DNA of 64,000 bases from Streptantibioticus rubrisoli (GTDB taxonomy: Bacteria > Actinomycetota > Actinomycetes > Streptomycetales > Streptomycetaceae): assembly GCF_024436055.1 (NCBI RefSeq), contig NZ_JANFNH010000026.1, forward strand, positions 22,318 to 86,317, read 5' to 3'. Below are positions 55,809 to 64,000 of this stretch, in pieces. Each line of letters opens with the position of its first letter. Position 1 is the stretch's first letter. The translations under genes and the position numbers were made by a program. A model generated the notes under the pieces. That model did no database searches and was not told the origin of the DNA. It worked only from the letters and a program-made list of their open reading frames with translations.

Positions 55809-56627
55809 TCACGCCGCCCGGCGTGACCCCAGCGCGGCGCGCAGCGCCGGATCGCCGAGCGCCATGGGACCGCGCAGCGCCAACGCCATCAGCAGGGTGC
55901 GGTCGTCCGCGCGACCGGCAAGCGCCGCCGTACCACTGGCCAGGGGGTGCCGCAGCCGGGGCACGGGTATCGCCCGCAGCAGCTCCTGCCCAGCGGGCGA
56001 AGCCCAGCGGGTGTAGGGATGCACCTCGATTCGGGCGATGACCAGGCAGCTGACGGTCAGCACCAGCGGCAGCACGAACCACAGCGCGTCCGAGCCGTCC
56101 CCACCAGGCCGGTCGAGACCGGTGGAGGCGGCCAGCAGGCCGCACACCAGCACGGTGGCGGCCCACGTCTGCCGGATCCCCGCCGCCATCGCGTCCCGGG
56201 CCGTCGCGGGCACCGCCAGACCGGCCGAGGCCAGCCGGTCACCGAGCGCGCGTACACAGTCGGCGGCGGCGTGCACCGTACGCACCGCCGGTATCAGGCA
56301 CTGGCCGCCCGGTCCTATCGAGGCGATCAGTGAACGCTCCACCTCATCGCGGCCGACCGGATCCACCACCGTCGCCCAACCGGTGTGCGCGAGCAGCAGC
56401 CGTCGCTGCCGGGACATCGCGACCATCGCCAGATCGGTGACCCGGCCGGGCCCACCGGCGAGGAACGCCGCCTCATACAAGCCGAGTTCGCCCTCTCCGG
56501 CCGCCACGCGGCCGGAACCGTCGGCGGGCACCGGCGACTCACGGGCGGCGACCACCGCCGCCCGGCACAGCCGTGCGCAGGACACGAGCGCCGCCCCCCA
56601 GGCGACGACGACCAGGAAAACCCACAT
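55809..56627 (-). CDS. TIGR04222-type membrane protein
   Basis: The 272-aa protein begins with a span (MWVFLVVVAWGAALVSCARL), then has the family landmark LGLYEAAFLAGGPGRVTDLA and a middle region LLAHTGWATVVDPVGRDEVE, two spans near residues 155-205 and a soluble tail. Proteins with the TIGR04222 module are common in Streptomyces; function unknown. I chose ATG 56627, where the anchor begins, though no ribosome site is visible; ATG 56696 is the alternative. It diverges from the kinase-like gene. Confidence 0.75.
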   Translation of the reverse strand: MWVFLVVVAWGAALVSCARLCRAAVVAARESPVPADGSGRVAAGEGELGLYEAAFLAGGPGRVTDLAMVAMSRQRRLLLAHTGWATVVDPVGRDEVERSLIASIGPGGQCLIPAVRTVHAAADCVRALGDRLASAGLAVPATARDAMAAGIRQTWAATVLVCGLLAASTGLDRPGGDGSDALWFVLPLVLTVSCLVIARIEVHPYTRWASPAGQELLRAIPVPRLRHPLASGTAALAGRADDRTLLMALALRGPMALGDPALRAALGSRRAA

Positions 56628-56792
56628 ACGCGTGTTGTACTGGATGCCACTGACAAACCGCCCCGGAATTTCGGCCGTGGGGGTCCGGGCGACCATTGGC
56701 ATCCGCCGAAAAGTCCCCAACCAGACGGTTCAGAGCTGGATTTGAGGTTGCGCTCTGGCGGTGCACCGCGGTCCGGACCAGACTGGCGCGCC

Positions 56793-57380
56793 ATGGGGTC
56801 CGAAACGGACGGGCGAAGCCGCGGAAACATCCCGGACACGGTGGACGTGCTCGTCATCTGCGGAGCGGCGGGCGTGGGGAAGAGGTCCACCGCCCACGAG
56901 GTGTCGCGTTGGCTGGCCGCGGACTCGATGGCGCACGCGGTCCTCGACTGCGACGAACTGGACCGTATCCACCCCTGGCCTATGCCGGGCCTGCCGCCGT
57001 GGGAGATGGCCCGCCGCAATCTCGCCGCGGTGTGGGCCAACTACGCCGATCTGGGCCACCATCGGCTGATGCTGACCGGCGTCTTCGCCGACCTGCGACA
57101 GGAGTTGCCGTGGATAGCCGAGGCGGTGCCCGCCGCGGCGTTCACGGTGGTACGGCTCACCGCCGGACTCGATGTGCTCAGGGAACGGGTGCTGCGCCAG
57201 CGGATTCGCGGCCGGGCCGAGGAACAACTGCAAGCGGCGGCACGCCAGTTGGAGGAGATCGCGCTTTCCGACCCCCCGGGCACGCTGGTCGTGGACACTG
57301 GCGGCGTGGGCGTACGCGAGGTGGCCGACCGGGTCATCGCGCTGTGGCCCGCGGTGGCGCCCACGGGCGACGTCTCGTGA
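56793..57380 (+). CDS. P-loop kinase-like protein of unknown substrate
   Basis: A 195-aa cytoplasmic protein with a Walker A loop (VLVICGAAGVGKRSTAHEVS), an acidic Walker-B-like VLDCDELDRIHPWP and a lid region rich in Arg (RERVLRQRIRGRAEEQLQAA), giving a layout like small-molecule kinases of the gluconate/shikimate class. I do not recognise the precise family. The ATG at 56793 lacks a strong ribosome site. Confidence 0.72.
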   Translation: MGSETDGRSRGNIPDTVDVLVICGAAGVGKRSTAHEVSRWLAADSMAHAVLDCDELDRIHPWPMPGLPPWEMARRNLAAVWANYADLGHHRLMLTGVFADLRQELPWIAEAVPAAAFTVVRLTAGLDVLRERVLRQRIRGRAEEQLQAAARQLEEIALSDPPGTLVVDTGGVGVREVADRVIALWPAVAPTGDVS

Positions 57381-57398
57381 GAGACGGCCCGGGGGCGG

Positions 57399-58109
57399 TC
57401 AGCGCAGCGCCGGGTGGTCCGCGATGACCGTGCAGGAACCGGGCGCGATCTCGGTGAAGCCCGCGTCGCGCACCAACGGCAGCCCGCTTTCGGCCAGTTC
57501 CGCCCAGTACGACGGCTTCGGGGTGCGCACGGCGAGTGCGAAGCCGGAGTCCCGCCAGGCGGTACGGGCGGCGTCGGGCAGCGCCCACCAGGCCAGTTGG
57601 GCGGCGTGCCCGGTCTGGGCCATCGCCTTGCCCGCCGACATCTCCAGGTCGGGATTGAGCCACAGCACGGGCAGTTGCGGGTCCGGCGCGCCCACTGGCT
57701 CCGGGTCGGCCAGTTCGGTGCCGGAGACCTGCAGCTTGGCCAGTTCCTTCGGCCAGCCGTCCAGCGGTACCGGCGGATACACCCGCACGCGCGCCGACCG
57801 GCCCTCCACCGTGATGCCCGGCAGCGACTCGGCCCGCCGCCACTCCGCGCCGCGCGCCCGGCGCACCACCTTGCGTATCCGGCCGTCCTCCCAGCCGCGC
57901 AGCAGTTCCGCCCACTCGCCGCCGTCCGCCGTGCGCGGGTCGGAGAGGAAGGCCAGCACCGCCCGCGCCGATGTCTCCAGGGCGTCGGTACGCGCCGGGG
58001 GAGCGTCGCGCTCGATGCGGACCACGAGCGGCAGGACGAACTGCGGTGCGGCGTCACGGTCCGCGGCCGCCGGGGCGGCGGGATCGGCGAAGGGGTCAGC
58101 GCTGGTCAC
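57399..58109 (-). CDS. Peptidyl-tRNA hydrolase-like (PTH2-related) protein
   Basis: The 236-aa protein carries a C-terminal part, LPVLWLNPDLEMSAGKAMAQ followed by TGHAAQLAWWALPDAARTAW, which resembles the PTH2 pattern (NxDLxMxxGKxxAQxxHA). The N-terminal half (LPLVVRIERDAPPARTDALE) is a Streptomyces-specific extension. True PTH2 frees tRNA from stalled peptidyl-tRNA; whether this longer protein does so is not certain. It is convergent with the kinase-like gene. Confidence 0.75.
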   Translation of the reverse strand: MTSADPFADPAAPAAADRDAAPQFVLPLVVRIERDAPPARTDALETSARAVLAFLSDPRTADGGEWAELLRGWEDGRIRKVVRRARGAEWRRAESLPGITVEGRSARVRVYPPVPLDGWPKELAKLQVSGTELADPEPVGAPDPQLPVLWLNPDLEMSAGKAMAQTGHAAQLAWWALPDAARTAWRDSGFALAVRTPKPSYWAELAESGLPLVRDAGFTEIAPGSCTVIADHPALR

Positions 58110-58247
58110 CGGCCCAGCATGCCATGCCCCCTACCTCGAACGGGTGAACGATCGGTGATGGGGGAACGCGCCCGCGGCAGGGCCCGTTGATCCGTACGAC
58201 AGTCCTCCGCGCGACGGCGGAGGCATCGGGCACGGGGGGTGATCGGC

Positions 58248-59102
58248 ATGAAGCTGGAAGCGGTGGGACGGCGCTACCGGATGCGCGGGCCATGGGTGCT
58301 GCGGGACATAGATCTCGATGTGCCCGCCGGTGCGCTGCTGCGGGTGGCGGGAGGAAACGGCAGCGGTAAGTCCACGCTGCTTCGGCTGCTCGCCGGGATC
58401 GACGCGCCGACCACCGGCCGGATCACCGGCCGTCCCCGAACCGCCTATGTACCGGAGCGCTTCGCGGCCACCCTGCCGTTCGACGCCGTCGGATACCTGG
58501 TCCATATGGGCCGGGTGCACGGGCTCTCCGGTCGGCAGGCGGCCGCCCGCACCGAGCGGTGGCTTGAGCGCTTCGGCATCACCGGCTTCGCGGACACCTC
58601 GCTGGACCGGCTGTCCAAGGGGACCGCGCAGAAGGTCGCCGTGGCCCAAGCCCTGCTGGCCGAGCCGGAGTTGCTGGTGCTCGACGAGGCGTGGACGGGG
58701 CTGGACACAGCGGCCCGCGCCCTGCTGGACGACGCGGTGACCGAGCGGGTGGCGGCGGGCGGCACCGCCGTGTACGTCGACCACGATCCACGGCGGCTCG
58801 CCGACGCCGCCCCCCAGGTCCACCGGGTGGCGGGCGGACGGCTCACCGGCGGGCGGGCCCCTGCCGACGCGGTGGCCCGGGTGGTGATCGAGGCGGAGGG
58901 CACTGGCGAACCGCCCGCCGCCCTTGTGCCGCACAACCGGGAGGCCGGGCCGCGGGCGGGTGGCCTTGGGCGGCTGCGGATCACCGTGCCCGCCGACCAG
59001 TCCGACGCCGCGCTGCGCGCACTGCTGGGCGCGGACCCGCCCTGGCACATCCGCGCGGTGCGCACCACCGGCGGCGCGAGTTCTTCGGGAGCGGTGCGAT
59101 GA
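58248..59102 (+). CDS. ABC transporter ATP-binding protein with atypical signature
   Basis: The 284-aa ATPase has Walker A RVAGGNGSGKSTLLRLLAGI, the Q-loop-region AYVPERFAATLPFDAVGYLV, a signature LSKGTAQKVAVAQALL instead of LSGGQ, Walker B LLVLDEAWTGLDT, and a switch His in YVDHDPRRLA. About 70 C-terminal residues form an extra domain. I chose ATG 58248, with GGGGGGTGAT upstream; a GTG at 58239 is in frame. Its stop overlaps the permease start as ATGA. Confidence 0.88.
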   Translation: MKLEAVGRRYRMRGPWVLRDIDLDVPAGALLRVAGGNGSGKSTLLRLLAGIDAPTTGRITGRPRTAYVPERFAATLPFDAVGYLVHMGRVHGLSGRQAAARTERWLERFGITGFADTSLDRLSKGTAQKVAVAQALLAEPELLVLDEAWTGLDTAARALLDDAVTERVAAGGTAVYVDHDPRRLADAAPQVHRVAGGRLTGGRAPADAVARVVIEAEGTGEPPAALVPHNREAGPRAGGLGRLRITVPADQSDAALRALLGADPPWHIRAVRTTGGASSSGAVR

Positions 59103-59764
59103 AAGCCCTACTGCGCTACCAGGCGGCGCTGCTGCTGCGCTCGCAACGCTGGCTTCCGCCGCTGCTGCTCTACGGCGTGATCACGGGCATCGGCATCCAG
59201 TCGGGCCAGCCGCTGCTGGACTCCCTCGGCTTCTCGGCCGGGGCGATCCTGCCGGTGGCCGCCTGGCTGGTTCGGGTCTGCGCGACCGGCGAGCCGCCCG
59301 CCGCCCGTGCCATCACCCAGGCCGCGGCCGGTCCCGTGAAGGTGCAACTCGCCTGTGTGGCAACGGCGTTCAGCGCCTCCCTGGCGCTCGGCACCGCGGG
59401 GACGCTGGCGGTCGCCGCCATCACCAGCCCCTACACCGACGACCACACCCTGCCGGTGCCGATAGGCCCGGCCCTGGCCGCCGGGCTGCTGGCCACGCTC
59501 GCCTGCGCCCTGCTCGGTACGGCGGTCGGCGCGCTGTGCAATCCGCCGGTGCTGCGGCGTCCCGGCTGGCCGATACCGGTCACCGCGCTGGCGGCGCTGC
59601 TGGTCCTGGTCGCCTCGGGTTCCCCGGCGAACGCCGCGGTCAGCGGCCTGGTCAGCGGGTCGCACACCGGCACGGTGCACTCCCCGGTACTCCCGCTGGC
59701 TCTCACGGCGGCCATCTGCGCCGCGGCCACGGCGCTCAGCTGCCGCCTGGCAGCGAGACGTTGA
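59099..59764 (+). CDS. ABC transporter membrane protein
   Basis: A 221-aa hydrophobic protein with about six spans (PPLLLYGVITGIGIQ, AILPVAAWLVRVCATG, FSASLALGTAGTLAVAAITS, ALAAGLLATLACALLGTAVG, PIPVTALAALLVLVASGS and VLPLALTAAICAAATALSC). It overlaps the ATPase stop by 4 bp, so the two are coupled and form one exporter. The substrate is unknown. Confidence 0.82.
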   Translation: MKALLRYQAALLLRSQRWLPPLLLYGVITGIGIQSGQPLLDSLGFSAGAILPVAAWLVRVCATGEPPAARAITQAAAGPVKVQLACVATAFSASLALGTAGTLAVAAITSPYTDDHTLPVPIGPALAAGLLATLACALLGTAVGALCNPPVLRRPGWPIPVTALAALLVLVASGSPANAAVSGLVSGSHTGTVHSPVLPLALTAAICAAATALSCRLAARR

Positions 59765-59834
59765 AGACCGCGCGGGCCGGGGGATGGCGGCAAAGCATTG
59801 GCGGCCCTGGCGGCGGCCGGAGCATGCTGAACCC

Positions 59835-60087
59835 ATGCTGATCAGGGACGCGATGCTTGCCGACTGGCCCGCGATCTGGCAGTTCAGTGCGGGAGATCGT
59901 GGCGGCGGGGGAGACCTACACCTACCCCCGCGACCTGTCCGAGGAGCAGGCCCGCGCGATGTGGCTGCTGGAGCCACCGGGCCGGACGGTGGTGGCCGTG
60001 GACGACGACGGAGCCGTCCTCGGCACGGCCAAGATGAACCCCAACCACCTGGGCGGCGCCGCGCAATTCAGTCCTCGTCGGGGGTGA
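59835..60087 (+). pseudogene. Truncated, frameshifted GNAT acetyltransferase
   Basis: The start reads MLIRDAMLADWPAIWQF, then a +1 frameshift near 59885 is needed to continue as VREIVAAGETYTYPRDLSEE, ARAMWLLEPPGRTVVAVDDD and LGTAKMNPNHLGGAA, the first half of a typical GNAT domain. The acetyl-CoA-binding second half is missing: after GGAA the frame runs into the antisense end of msrB. It is therefore a decayed remnant. Confidence 0.8.
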
Positions 60088-60475
60088 GCCGCAGCGAGAT
60101 CGAGTTGATGCAGTACCGCTGGTCGGTCGGGGTCGGGTAGCCCTCGCCCTCGAAGACATGGCCCAGGTGGGAGCCGCAGCGGGCACAGCGCACCTCGGTG
60201 CGGACCATTCCGTGGGAGCGGTCCTCCAGCAGTTCGACGGCGTCGCTGTCCTTCGGGTCGTAGAAGGACGGCCAGCCGCAGTGCGAGGCGAACTTGGTGT
60301 CGGAACGGAACAGTTCGGCCCCGCAGGCGCGGCAGGAGTAGACGCCCTTCGTCGTGGTGTCGGTGTACTCGCCGGTGAAGGCGGGCTCGGTGCCCGCCTG
60401 GCGCAGTACCGCGTACTCGGCGGGGGACAGCTCCGCACGCCACTGCTCGTCCGGCTTGTCGACCTCGTACGGCAT
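60068..60475 (-). CDS. msrB: Peptide-methionine (R)-S-oxide reductase MsrB
   Basis: MsrB repairs methionine-R-sulfoxide in oxidised proteins using thioredoxin. The 135-aa product has the Zn-binding pairs CRAC and CARC, the motif HCGWPSFYDP, HLGHVFEGEGY and the catalytic RYCINSISL Cys. ATG 60475 has GAGGAG upstream. It lies 10 bp downstream of murC on the same strand, so both may be co-transcribed. Confidence 0.95.
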   Translation of the reverse strand: MPYEVDKPDEQWRAELSPAEYAVLRQAGTEPAFTGEYTDTTTKGVYSCRACGAELFRSDTKFASHCGWPSFYDPKDSDAVELLEDRSHGMVRTEVRCARCGSHLGHVFEGEGYPTPTDQRYCINSISLRLTPDED

Positions 60476-60485
60476 CGCTCGCTCC

Positions 60486-61889
60486 TCAGCTCTCCACGGC
60501 GGCAAGGCGGGCCAGGATCTTCGGACCGAGTTCGGTCACATCGCCCGCCCCCATGGTGAGAACGAGATCACCGGGCTTGGCCATTCCGGCGATCCGGTCC
60601 GGGACGGCCCCCTTGTCGTGCTCCGCGTCGACGTCGGCGGACTTGGCGGCGGCCGCCTCGATGATCAGCGCGCTGGTGACGCCCGGGATCGGGTCCTCAC
60701 GGGCCGGGTAGATGTCCAGCACCAGGCAGGCGTCGGCCAGCGCGAGGGCCTCGCCCATCTCGGTCGCCAACTGCTGGGTGCGGCTGAACAGATGGGGCTG
60801 GAAGACCACCAGCACCCGGCCGTCGCCCGCGCTGCCGCGGATGGCTTCGAGGTCGGCCGCGATCTCGGTGGGGTGGTGCGCGTAGGAGTCGATGACCTGT
60901 ACCCCGGCGGCGCTGCCCTTGAGCTGGAGGCGGCGCTTGACCCCCGTGTAGGAGGCGAGCGCGGGGGCGAGGTCGGCGGCCGGGACACCCAGCGCGGTGC
61001 CCGCGGTGAGTGCGGCGACGGCGTTGTGCGCGTAGTGGCGGCCGGGCACGGAGACCGTGAAGGTCAGCTCCTCGTTGTCGAGCAGCACGGTGACCTCGCT
61101 GGTCAGGCCGTGCGGGGTGATGCCCACGACGCGTACGTCCGCGTCGGCCGCCTCGCCGTAGGTGACGATCCGCAGCCCGTCCCGGCCGCGCAGCCGCGCG
61201 GTCAGCTCGCGGGCGCCCGGGTGGTCGGCGGCGATCACCAGGGTGCCGCCGGGCACGATGCGGTCGGCGAAGGTCTCGAAGGACTCGTAGATCTCGTCCA
61301 TCGAGGCGTAGTTGGCGTGGTGGTCGAGTTCCACGTTGAGCACGATCGCCACCTCGGGCGCGTACTTGTGGAAGCTGCGGTCGCTCTCGTCGGCCTCGGC
61401 CACGAAGATCTCACCGGCGCCGTGCCGCGCGTTGGAGCCGGGGGCGTCCAGGTCGCCGCCGATGGCGTAGGACGGGTCCAGGCCCAAGGTGGTGAGGCTG
61501 ACCGCCAGCATCGAGGTGGTGGTGGTCTTCCCGTGTGTTCCGGCCACGGCGATCGCCCGGCGGTCCGTCATCAGCCCGGCCAGCGCGTCGGAGCGGTGCA
61601 CGATCGGAACGCCGCGTTCGCGGGCCGCCGCCAGCTCCGGGTTGTCGTCACGGATGGCGCTGGAGACCACCACACAGGTGGCGTCCTCGGCCAGGTGCTC
61701 CGCCGCGTGCCCGATGTGCACGGTGGCGCCGAGCGCCCGCAGGGCGGCCGCGGTCTCGGAGTCCTTCGCGTCACTTCCCGCGACCCGCGCGCCGCGCGCC
61801 GCGAGGATCTTGGCGATGCCCGACATCCCGGCGCCGCCGATACCGATGAAGTGCGGTCGGGCCATGGCAGTGGGGACGGCGGGTGCCAT
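60486..61889 (-). CDS. murC: UDP-N-acetylmuramate--L-alanine ligase
   Basis: MurC adds L-alanine to UDP-MurNAc, the first peptide step of peptidoglycan synthesis. The 467-aa product has the N-terminal HFIGIGGAGMSGIAKILAAR, the ATP loop AVAGTHGKTTTTSMLAVSL, EADESDRSFHKY and SYAHHPTEIAADL. ATG 61889 has AAGGAG 7 nt upstream; an ATG at 61865 is possible. It is not in the main dcw cluster here, as in S. coelicolor. Confidence 0.95.
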   Translation of the reverse strand: MAPAVPTAMARPHFIGIGGAGMSGIAKILAARGARVAGSDAKDSETAAALRALGATVHIGHAAEHLAEDATCVVVSSAIRDDNPELAAARERGVPIVHRSDALAGLMTDRRAIAVAGTHGKTTTTSMLAVSLTTLGLDPSYAIGGDLDAPGSNARHGAGEIFVAEADESDRSFHKYAPEVAIVLNVELDHHANYASMDEIYESFETFADRIVPGGTLVIAADHPGARELTARLRGRDGLRIVTYGEAADADVRVVGITPHGLTSEVTVLLDNEELTFTVSVPGRHYAHNAVAALTAGTALGVPAADLAPALASYTGVKRRLQLKGSAAGVQVIDSYAHHPTEIAADLEAIRGSAGDGRVLVVFQPHLFSRTQQLATEMGEALALADACLVLDIYPAREDPIPGVTSALIIEAAAAKSADVDAEHDKGAVPDRIAGMAKPGDLVLTMGAGDVTELGPKILARLAAVES

Positions 61890-61967
61890 ACGCGGGCTCC
61901 TTCGATGGTGGCTGACAACTGCTCGGCCGTGATTGTCGCATCCTGCCCGCGGCCGAGCGGTCAGTGA

Positions 61968-62435
61968 TCACTCGTTGTGCGCGTACAGCTTCAGTACGGG
62001 CACGCCCACGCTGTGGCGGGCACGGGAGGCCCAGTCACGGTGGAAGAACTCCTCCACCAGGTGGGGGGCGGTGAGCACGATCACCTCATCGGCGTTGGTC
62101 TTCTCCACGACCGAGCGCAGCAGGACGAGCGGATGGTCCTCGACGATCTCGCCGACCGCCTGCGCTCCCGCCCTGCGGAGTTCGCGCAGGCTGTGCTCCA
62201 GTGCCTGGGCCGCGGGGGCCAGGGCCTGGTTGCCCTCGGGCACCTCGTCCTCGTGCGCGGCGCTGCGCAGTTCGCCCAGGGCGACGTCGTCCAGTGCGCG
62301 CAGCAGCCGCTCCTGGTCGCCGCGCGGCTGCATCAGGACCACGAAGGAGACGGGCTCATCCGCGTGCAAGGTGGTGACAAGCTGCACGTCGACGGGGGCG
62401 AGCGGCTTCTCGATCATGAGTACGGTCGTGATCAC
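61968..62435 (-). CDS. Hypothetical cytoplasmic protein, universal-stress-like fold
   Basis: A 155-aa soluble protein beginning VITTVLMIEKPLAPVDVQLV, with a central ELRRAGAQAVGEIVEDHPLV and VEKTNADEVIVLTAPHLVEE, then a C-terminal VGVPVLKLYAHNE. The alternating strands and helices and the late GVPVL segment resemble universal stress proteins, but the ATP-binding GxxGS is absent. GTG 62435 follows AAGGA. I cannot name a function. Confidence 0.7.
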   Translation of the reverse strand: MITTVLMIEKPLAPVDVQLVTTLHADEPVSFVVLMQPRGDQERLLRALDDVALGELRSAAHEDEVPEGNQALAPAAQALEHSLRELRRAGAQAVGEIVEDHPLVLLRSVVEKTNADEVIVLTAPHLVEEFFHRDWASRARHSVGVPVLKLYAHNE

Positions 62436-62584
62436 GGACTCGTCCTTCTTTCTCGCGGGCCACTGAACCCCACAGAAACCATCCTGCCCCGAGTGCCTGT
62501 GGGGCGCGCCGAATATCCCCTTCTCTGACGACAAAAGCGGACCAAGCCCTTCCGTAGTGGGGGTCGTGCGGATGTCTGGATGCC

Positions 62585-62601
62585 CTGGGGGGCTTCCCCA
62601 G
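62585..62601 (-). terminator. Small hairpin downstream of the reductase gene
   Basis: CTGGGG (62585-62590) and CCCCAG (62596-62601) pair around GGCTT, 13 bp after the reductase stop on the minus strand. Confidence 0.4.
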
Positions 62602-62613
62602 AGACAACGGAGG

Positions 62614-63378
62614 TCAGGCCCGGACGTAGCGGGTGAACAAGAATCCGTCCTCTTCGAGGATGGCCGCCGGAGCGAAGCGGGTGGGTACGGCCAGACCGGC
62701 ACCGTCCATGATCCGTGGCTGGGTACCGGCGGCGATCAGCGGGGCGATGGACAGGCACAGCTCGTCGAGCACCTCGGCGGCGGCGAACTGCGCGAGCAGC
62801 CGCGGGCCGCCCTCGGTCAGCAACCTGGTCAGCCCACGGGCGGCCAGTACGCGCGCCACCTCGGCGGGGTCGACGCCCGGGCCCCGGCCCGCCACGACCA
62901 CCTCGGCGCCGCAGTCCCGGGCGGCGCGCACCCGGTCCTGGTCGGCCTGGGCGCCGGTGAGCACCAGGGTCGGTACCAGCGGTTCGGTGAACAACGGAAG
63001 GGAGAAGTCCAGCTCCAGGCTGGCGCTGACCACGGCGATCACCGGCGCGACCGGCTGGCCGAGCGCCGCGCGGCGCTCGGCGAACGCGTCCCTGGCCTTC
63101 GCCGGGCGGTACTGCTCCTGCCGCACCGTCTCCGCGCCGACCACGATGGCGTCCGCCAGGCCGCGCAGGACGCCGAAGATCCGCATGTCGCCGGGCGAGG
63201 ACAACGGCTGCGACCGCCCGTCGTGCCGGGCCGCCCCGTCCAGCGAGGCGACCATGTTCCCCCGCAGCCAGGCCGATGCGGCGGCGCGCGGCGCCGGATA
63301 GGCGTACGCGTCGGCCAGCGCGTCCAGACTGTCCAAGGAGGCCTCGCCGGGCGGGCACACAGGAAACAAGCGGCGCAT
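62614..63378 (-). CDS. RibD C-terminal-type pyrimidine/dihydrofolate reductase
   Basis: The 254-aa protein resembles the reductase domain of RibD/HTP reductase: RGNMVASLDGAARHDGRSQP, FGVLRGLADAIVVGAETVRQ, RLLTEGGPRLLAQFAAAEVL and DELCLSIAPLIAAG. It would use NADPH on a pyrimidine-type substrate, in riboflavin or a related pathway. It has no deaminase domain and no rib neighbours. ATG 63378 is the first plausible start. Confidence 0.85.
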   Translation of the reverse strand: MRRLFPVCPPGEASLDSLDALADAYAYPAPRAAASAWLRGNMVASLDGAARHDGRSQPLSSPGDMRIFGVLRGLADAIVVGAETVRQEQYRPAKARDAFAERRAALGQPVAPVIAVVSASLELDFSLPLFTEPLVPTLVLTGAQADQDRVRAARDCGAEVVVAGRGPGVDPAEVARVLAARGLTRLLTEGGPRLLAQFAAAEVLDELCLSIAPLIAAGTQPRIMDGAGLAVPTRFAPAAILEEDGFLFTRYVRA

Positions 63379-64000
63379 GCGCCACAGTCTGGCACGCACC
63401 GCCCATGCCCCCGGCCCTCGGTTCCTCCGGCACTGCCGGTCCGCACGCACCCCGCGGTCCGCGCGGTTGCGGTTGTCCGCGGTGGTGTCGGGTTGTCGTT
63501 GTGGCGTCGGGTTGTCGTTGTGGTGTGTGTGGCGGGTTGCCGCGGTCCGGGGGGCGGCGCTCGTCGCGGTTGGAACAGCAACGCGGGCGTACAGGTTTGT
63601 GGTTGTTTGCGGTGTTCTGCGCGATGGGTTGGCGCGGGCAGAGGCGGCGCCTGTCGCTGTTGGTTCGACGCCGCCGGGTCTGCGCCGTCATGCTGGATCA
63701 CCGTCGCGGCGGCAGAGGGTTACCGCGTCGGCGCCGAGACCACGGCGGACGCGGCAGGAATTCTCTCCGCCGCAATGGCGAGCGACCACGACGCCGGAGC
63801 CCGGCGGTCCCAACCTGGCCCCAACCCACCGGCGGCCCCAACTCGCCGCCGCCGCGAGGGGCGGCCCCCGGCACCCACCGTCCCCGGCGACCCGCCGCCG
63901 CGAACGCACCCCCGTCCCCGCGACCCCCGCCGTGCGCACCCGCAAATCCACCCCCGCCGCGCACCCCCCAAACCCACCCCGCCGCACGCACCCCCAAACC
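63379..64000. other. Non-coding end region with short repeats
   Basis: No frame here shows coding bias or a ribosome site. It contains a 19-bp tandem repeat (GGTGTCGGGTTGTCGTTGT at 63484-63502, repeated with one change at 63503-63521) and, at 63761-63818, a diverged copy of the ~57-bp element also found twice near 55.6 kb. The final ~150 bp are C-rich low-complexity sequence running off the window. Confidence 0.6.

Noticed and set aside
63698..63997. Overlapping minus-strand frames at the right edge
   Set aside because: Arg/Gly/Pro-rich low-complexity translations, several overlapping frames open at once, and a repeat element within; not credible genes.

Overview
The window reads as chromosomal DNA of a high-GC actinomycete, almost certainly Streptomyces or a close relative. 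The evidence is the very high G+C with GC-rich third codon positions, frequent GTG starts, a complete histidine-utilisation operon, a tRNA-Leu with anticodon UAA (bldA), a WhiI orthologue preceded by a WhiG-type promoter, Rpf-like muralytic enzymes with a c-di-AMP riboswitch, and interspersed repeats I know from Streptomyces genomes. I see no IS element, integrase, CRISPR array or rRNA.

Layout. 1-1993: surface proteins (a truncated secreted protein and an LPXTG protein), a decayed gene, and an RsbW-like kinase. 2128-3683: a STAS antagonist and a divergent SigB/SigF-type sigma factor, which with the kinase form a partner-switching stress module. 3907-9639: hutU, an M20 amidohydrolase, hutF and hutI as one overlapping minus-strand operon behind a promoter with a palindromic operator; a PLP decarboxylase diverges from it. 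11112-13384: a membrane protein, an RpiR regulator and an unlinked L25 paralogue. 13499-16013: an accessory island with an EspC/WXG-like protein, a frameshifted protein ending in an amidase domain, and two tandem paralogous small membrane proteins; this resembles a decayed secreted-toxin and immunity locus. 16070-31717: an MMPL exporter, MatB-like synthetase, cystathionine beta-synthase, SGNH hydrolase, thiolase, Bax-inhibitor protein, bldA and a MacB-type ABC transporter. 31800-48953: cyclopropane synthase-like enzyme, type II NADH dehydrogenase, ppx-DUF501-divIC-eno, two Rpf-like proteins, P450, endonuclease V, MazG, a SurA-like lipoprotein and Mfd.

49200-63378: RNase D, WhiI, DUF3000, hemE-hemY-hemQ (coproporphyrin-dependent haem branch), a TIGR04222 membrane protein, a P-loop kinase-like protein, a PTH2-type protein, a two-gene ABC transporter, a truncated GNAT gene, msrB, murC, a stress-protein-like ORF and a RibD-like reductase. 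From memory of S. coelicolor gene order, everything up to mfd matches one conserved block and rnd onward matches another, so a rearrangement junction probably lies near 49.0-49.2 kb.

The functional theme is core physiology plus developmental control: bldA, whiI, the rpf genes, divIC and a sporulation-associated P450 family member all lie here. The most unusual sequence features are the broken toxin-like island, an in-frame tandem repeat expanded inside Ppx, tandem repeats grown from the 3' ends of hutI and the thiolase gene, an 80-bp perfect palindrome between convergent genes, and a repeat-derived N-terminal extension on the M20 enzyme. Start codons were chosen by Shine-Dalgarno spacing and family alignment from memory; no database search was possible.
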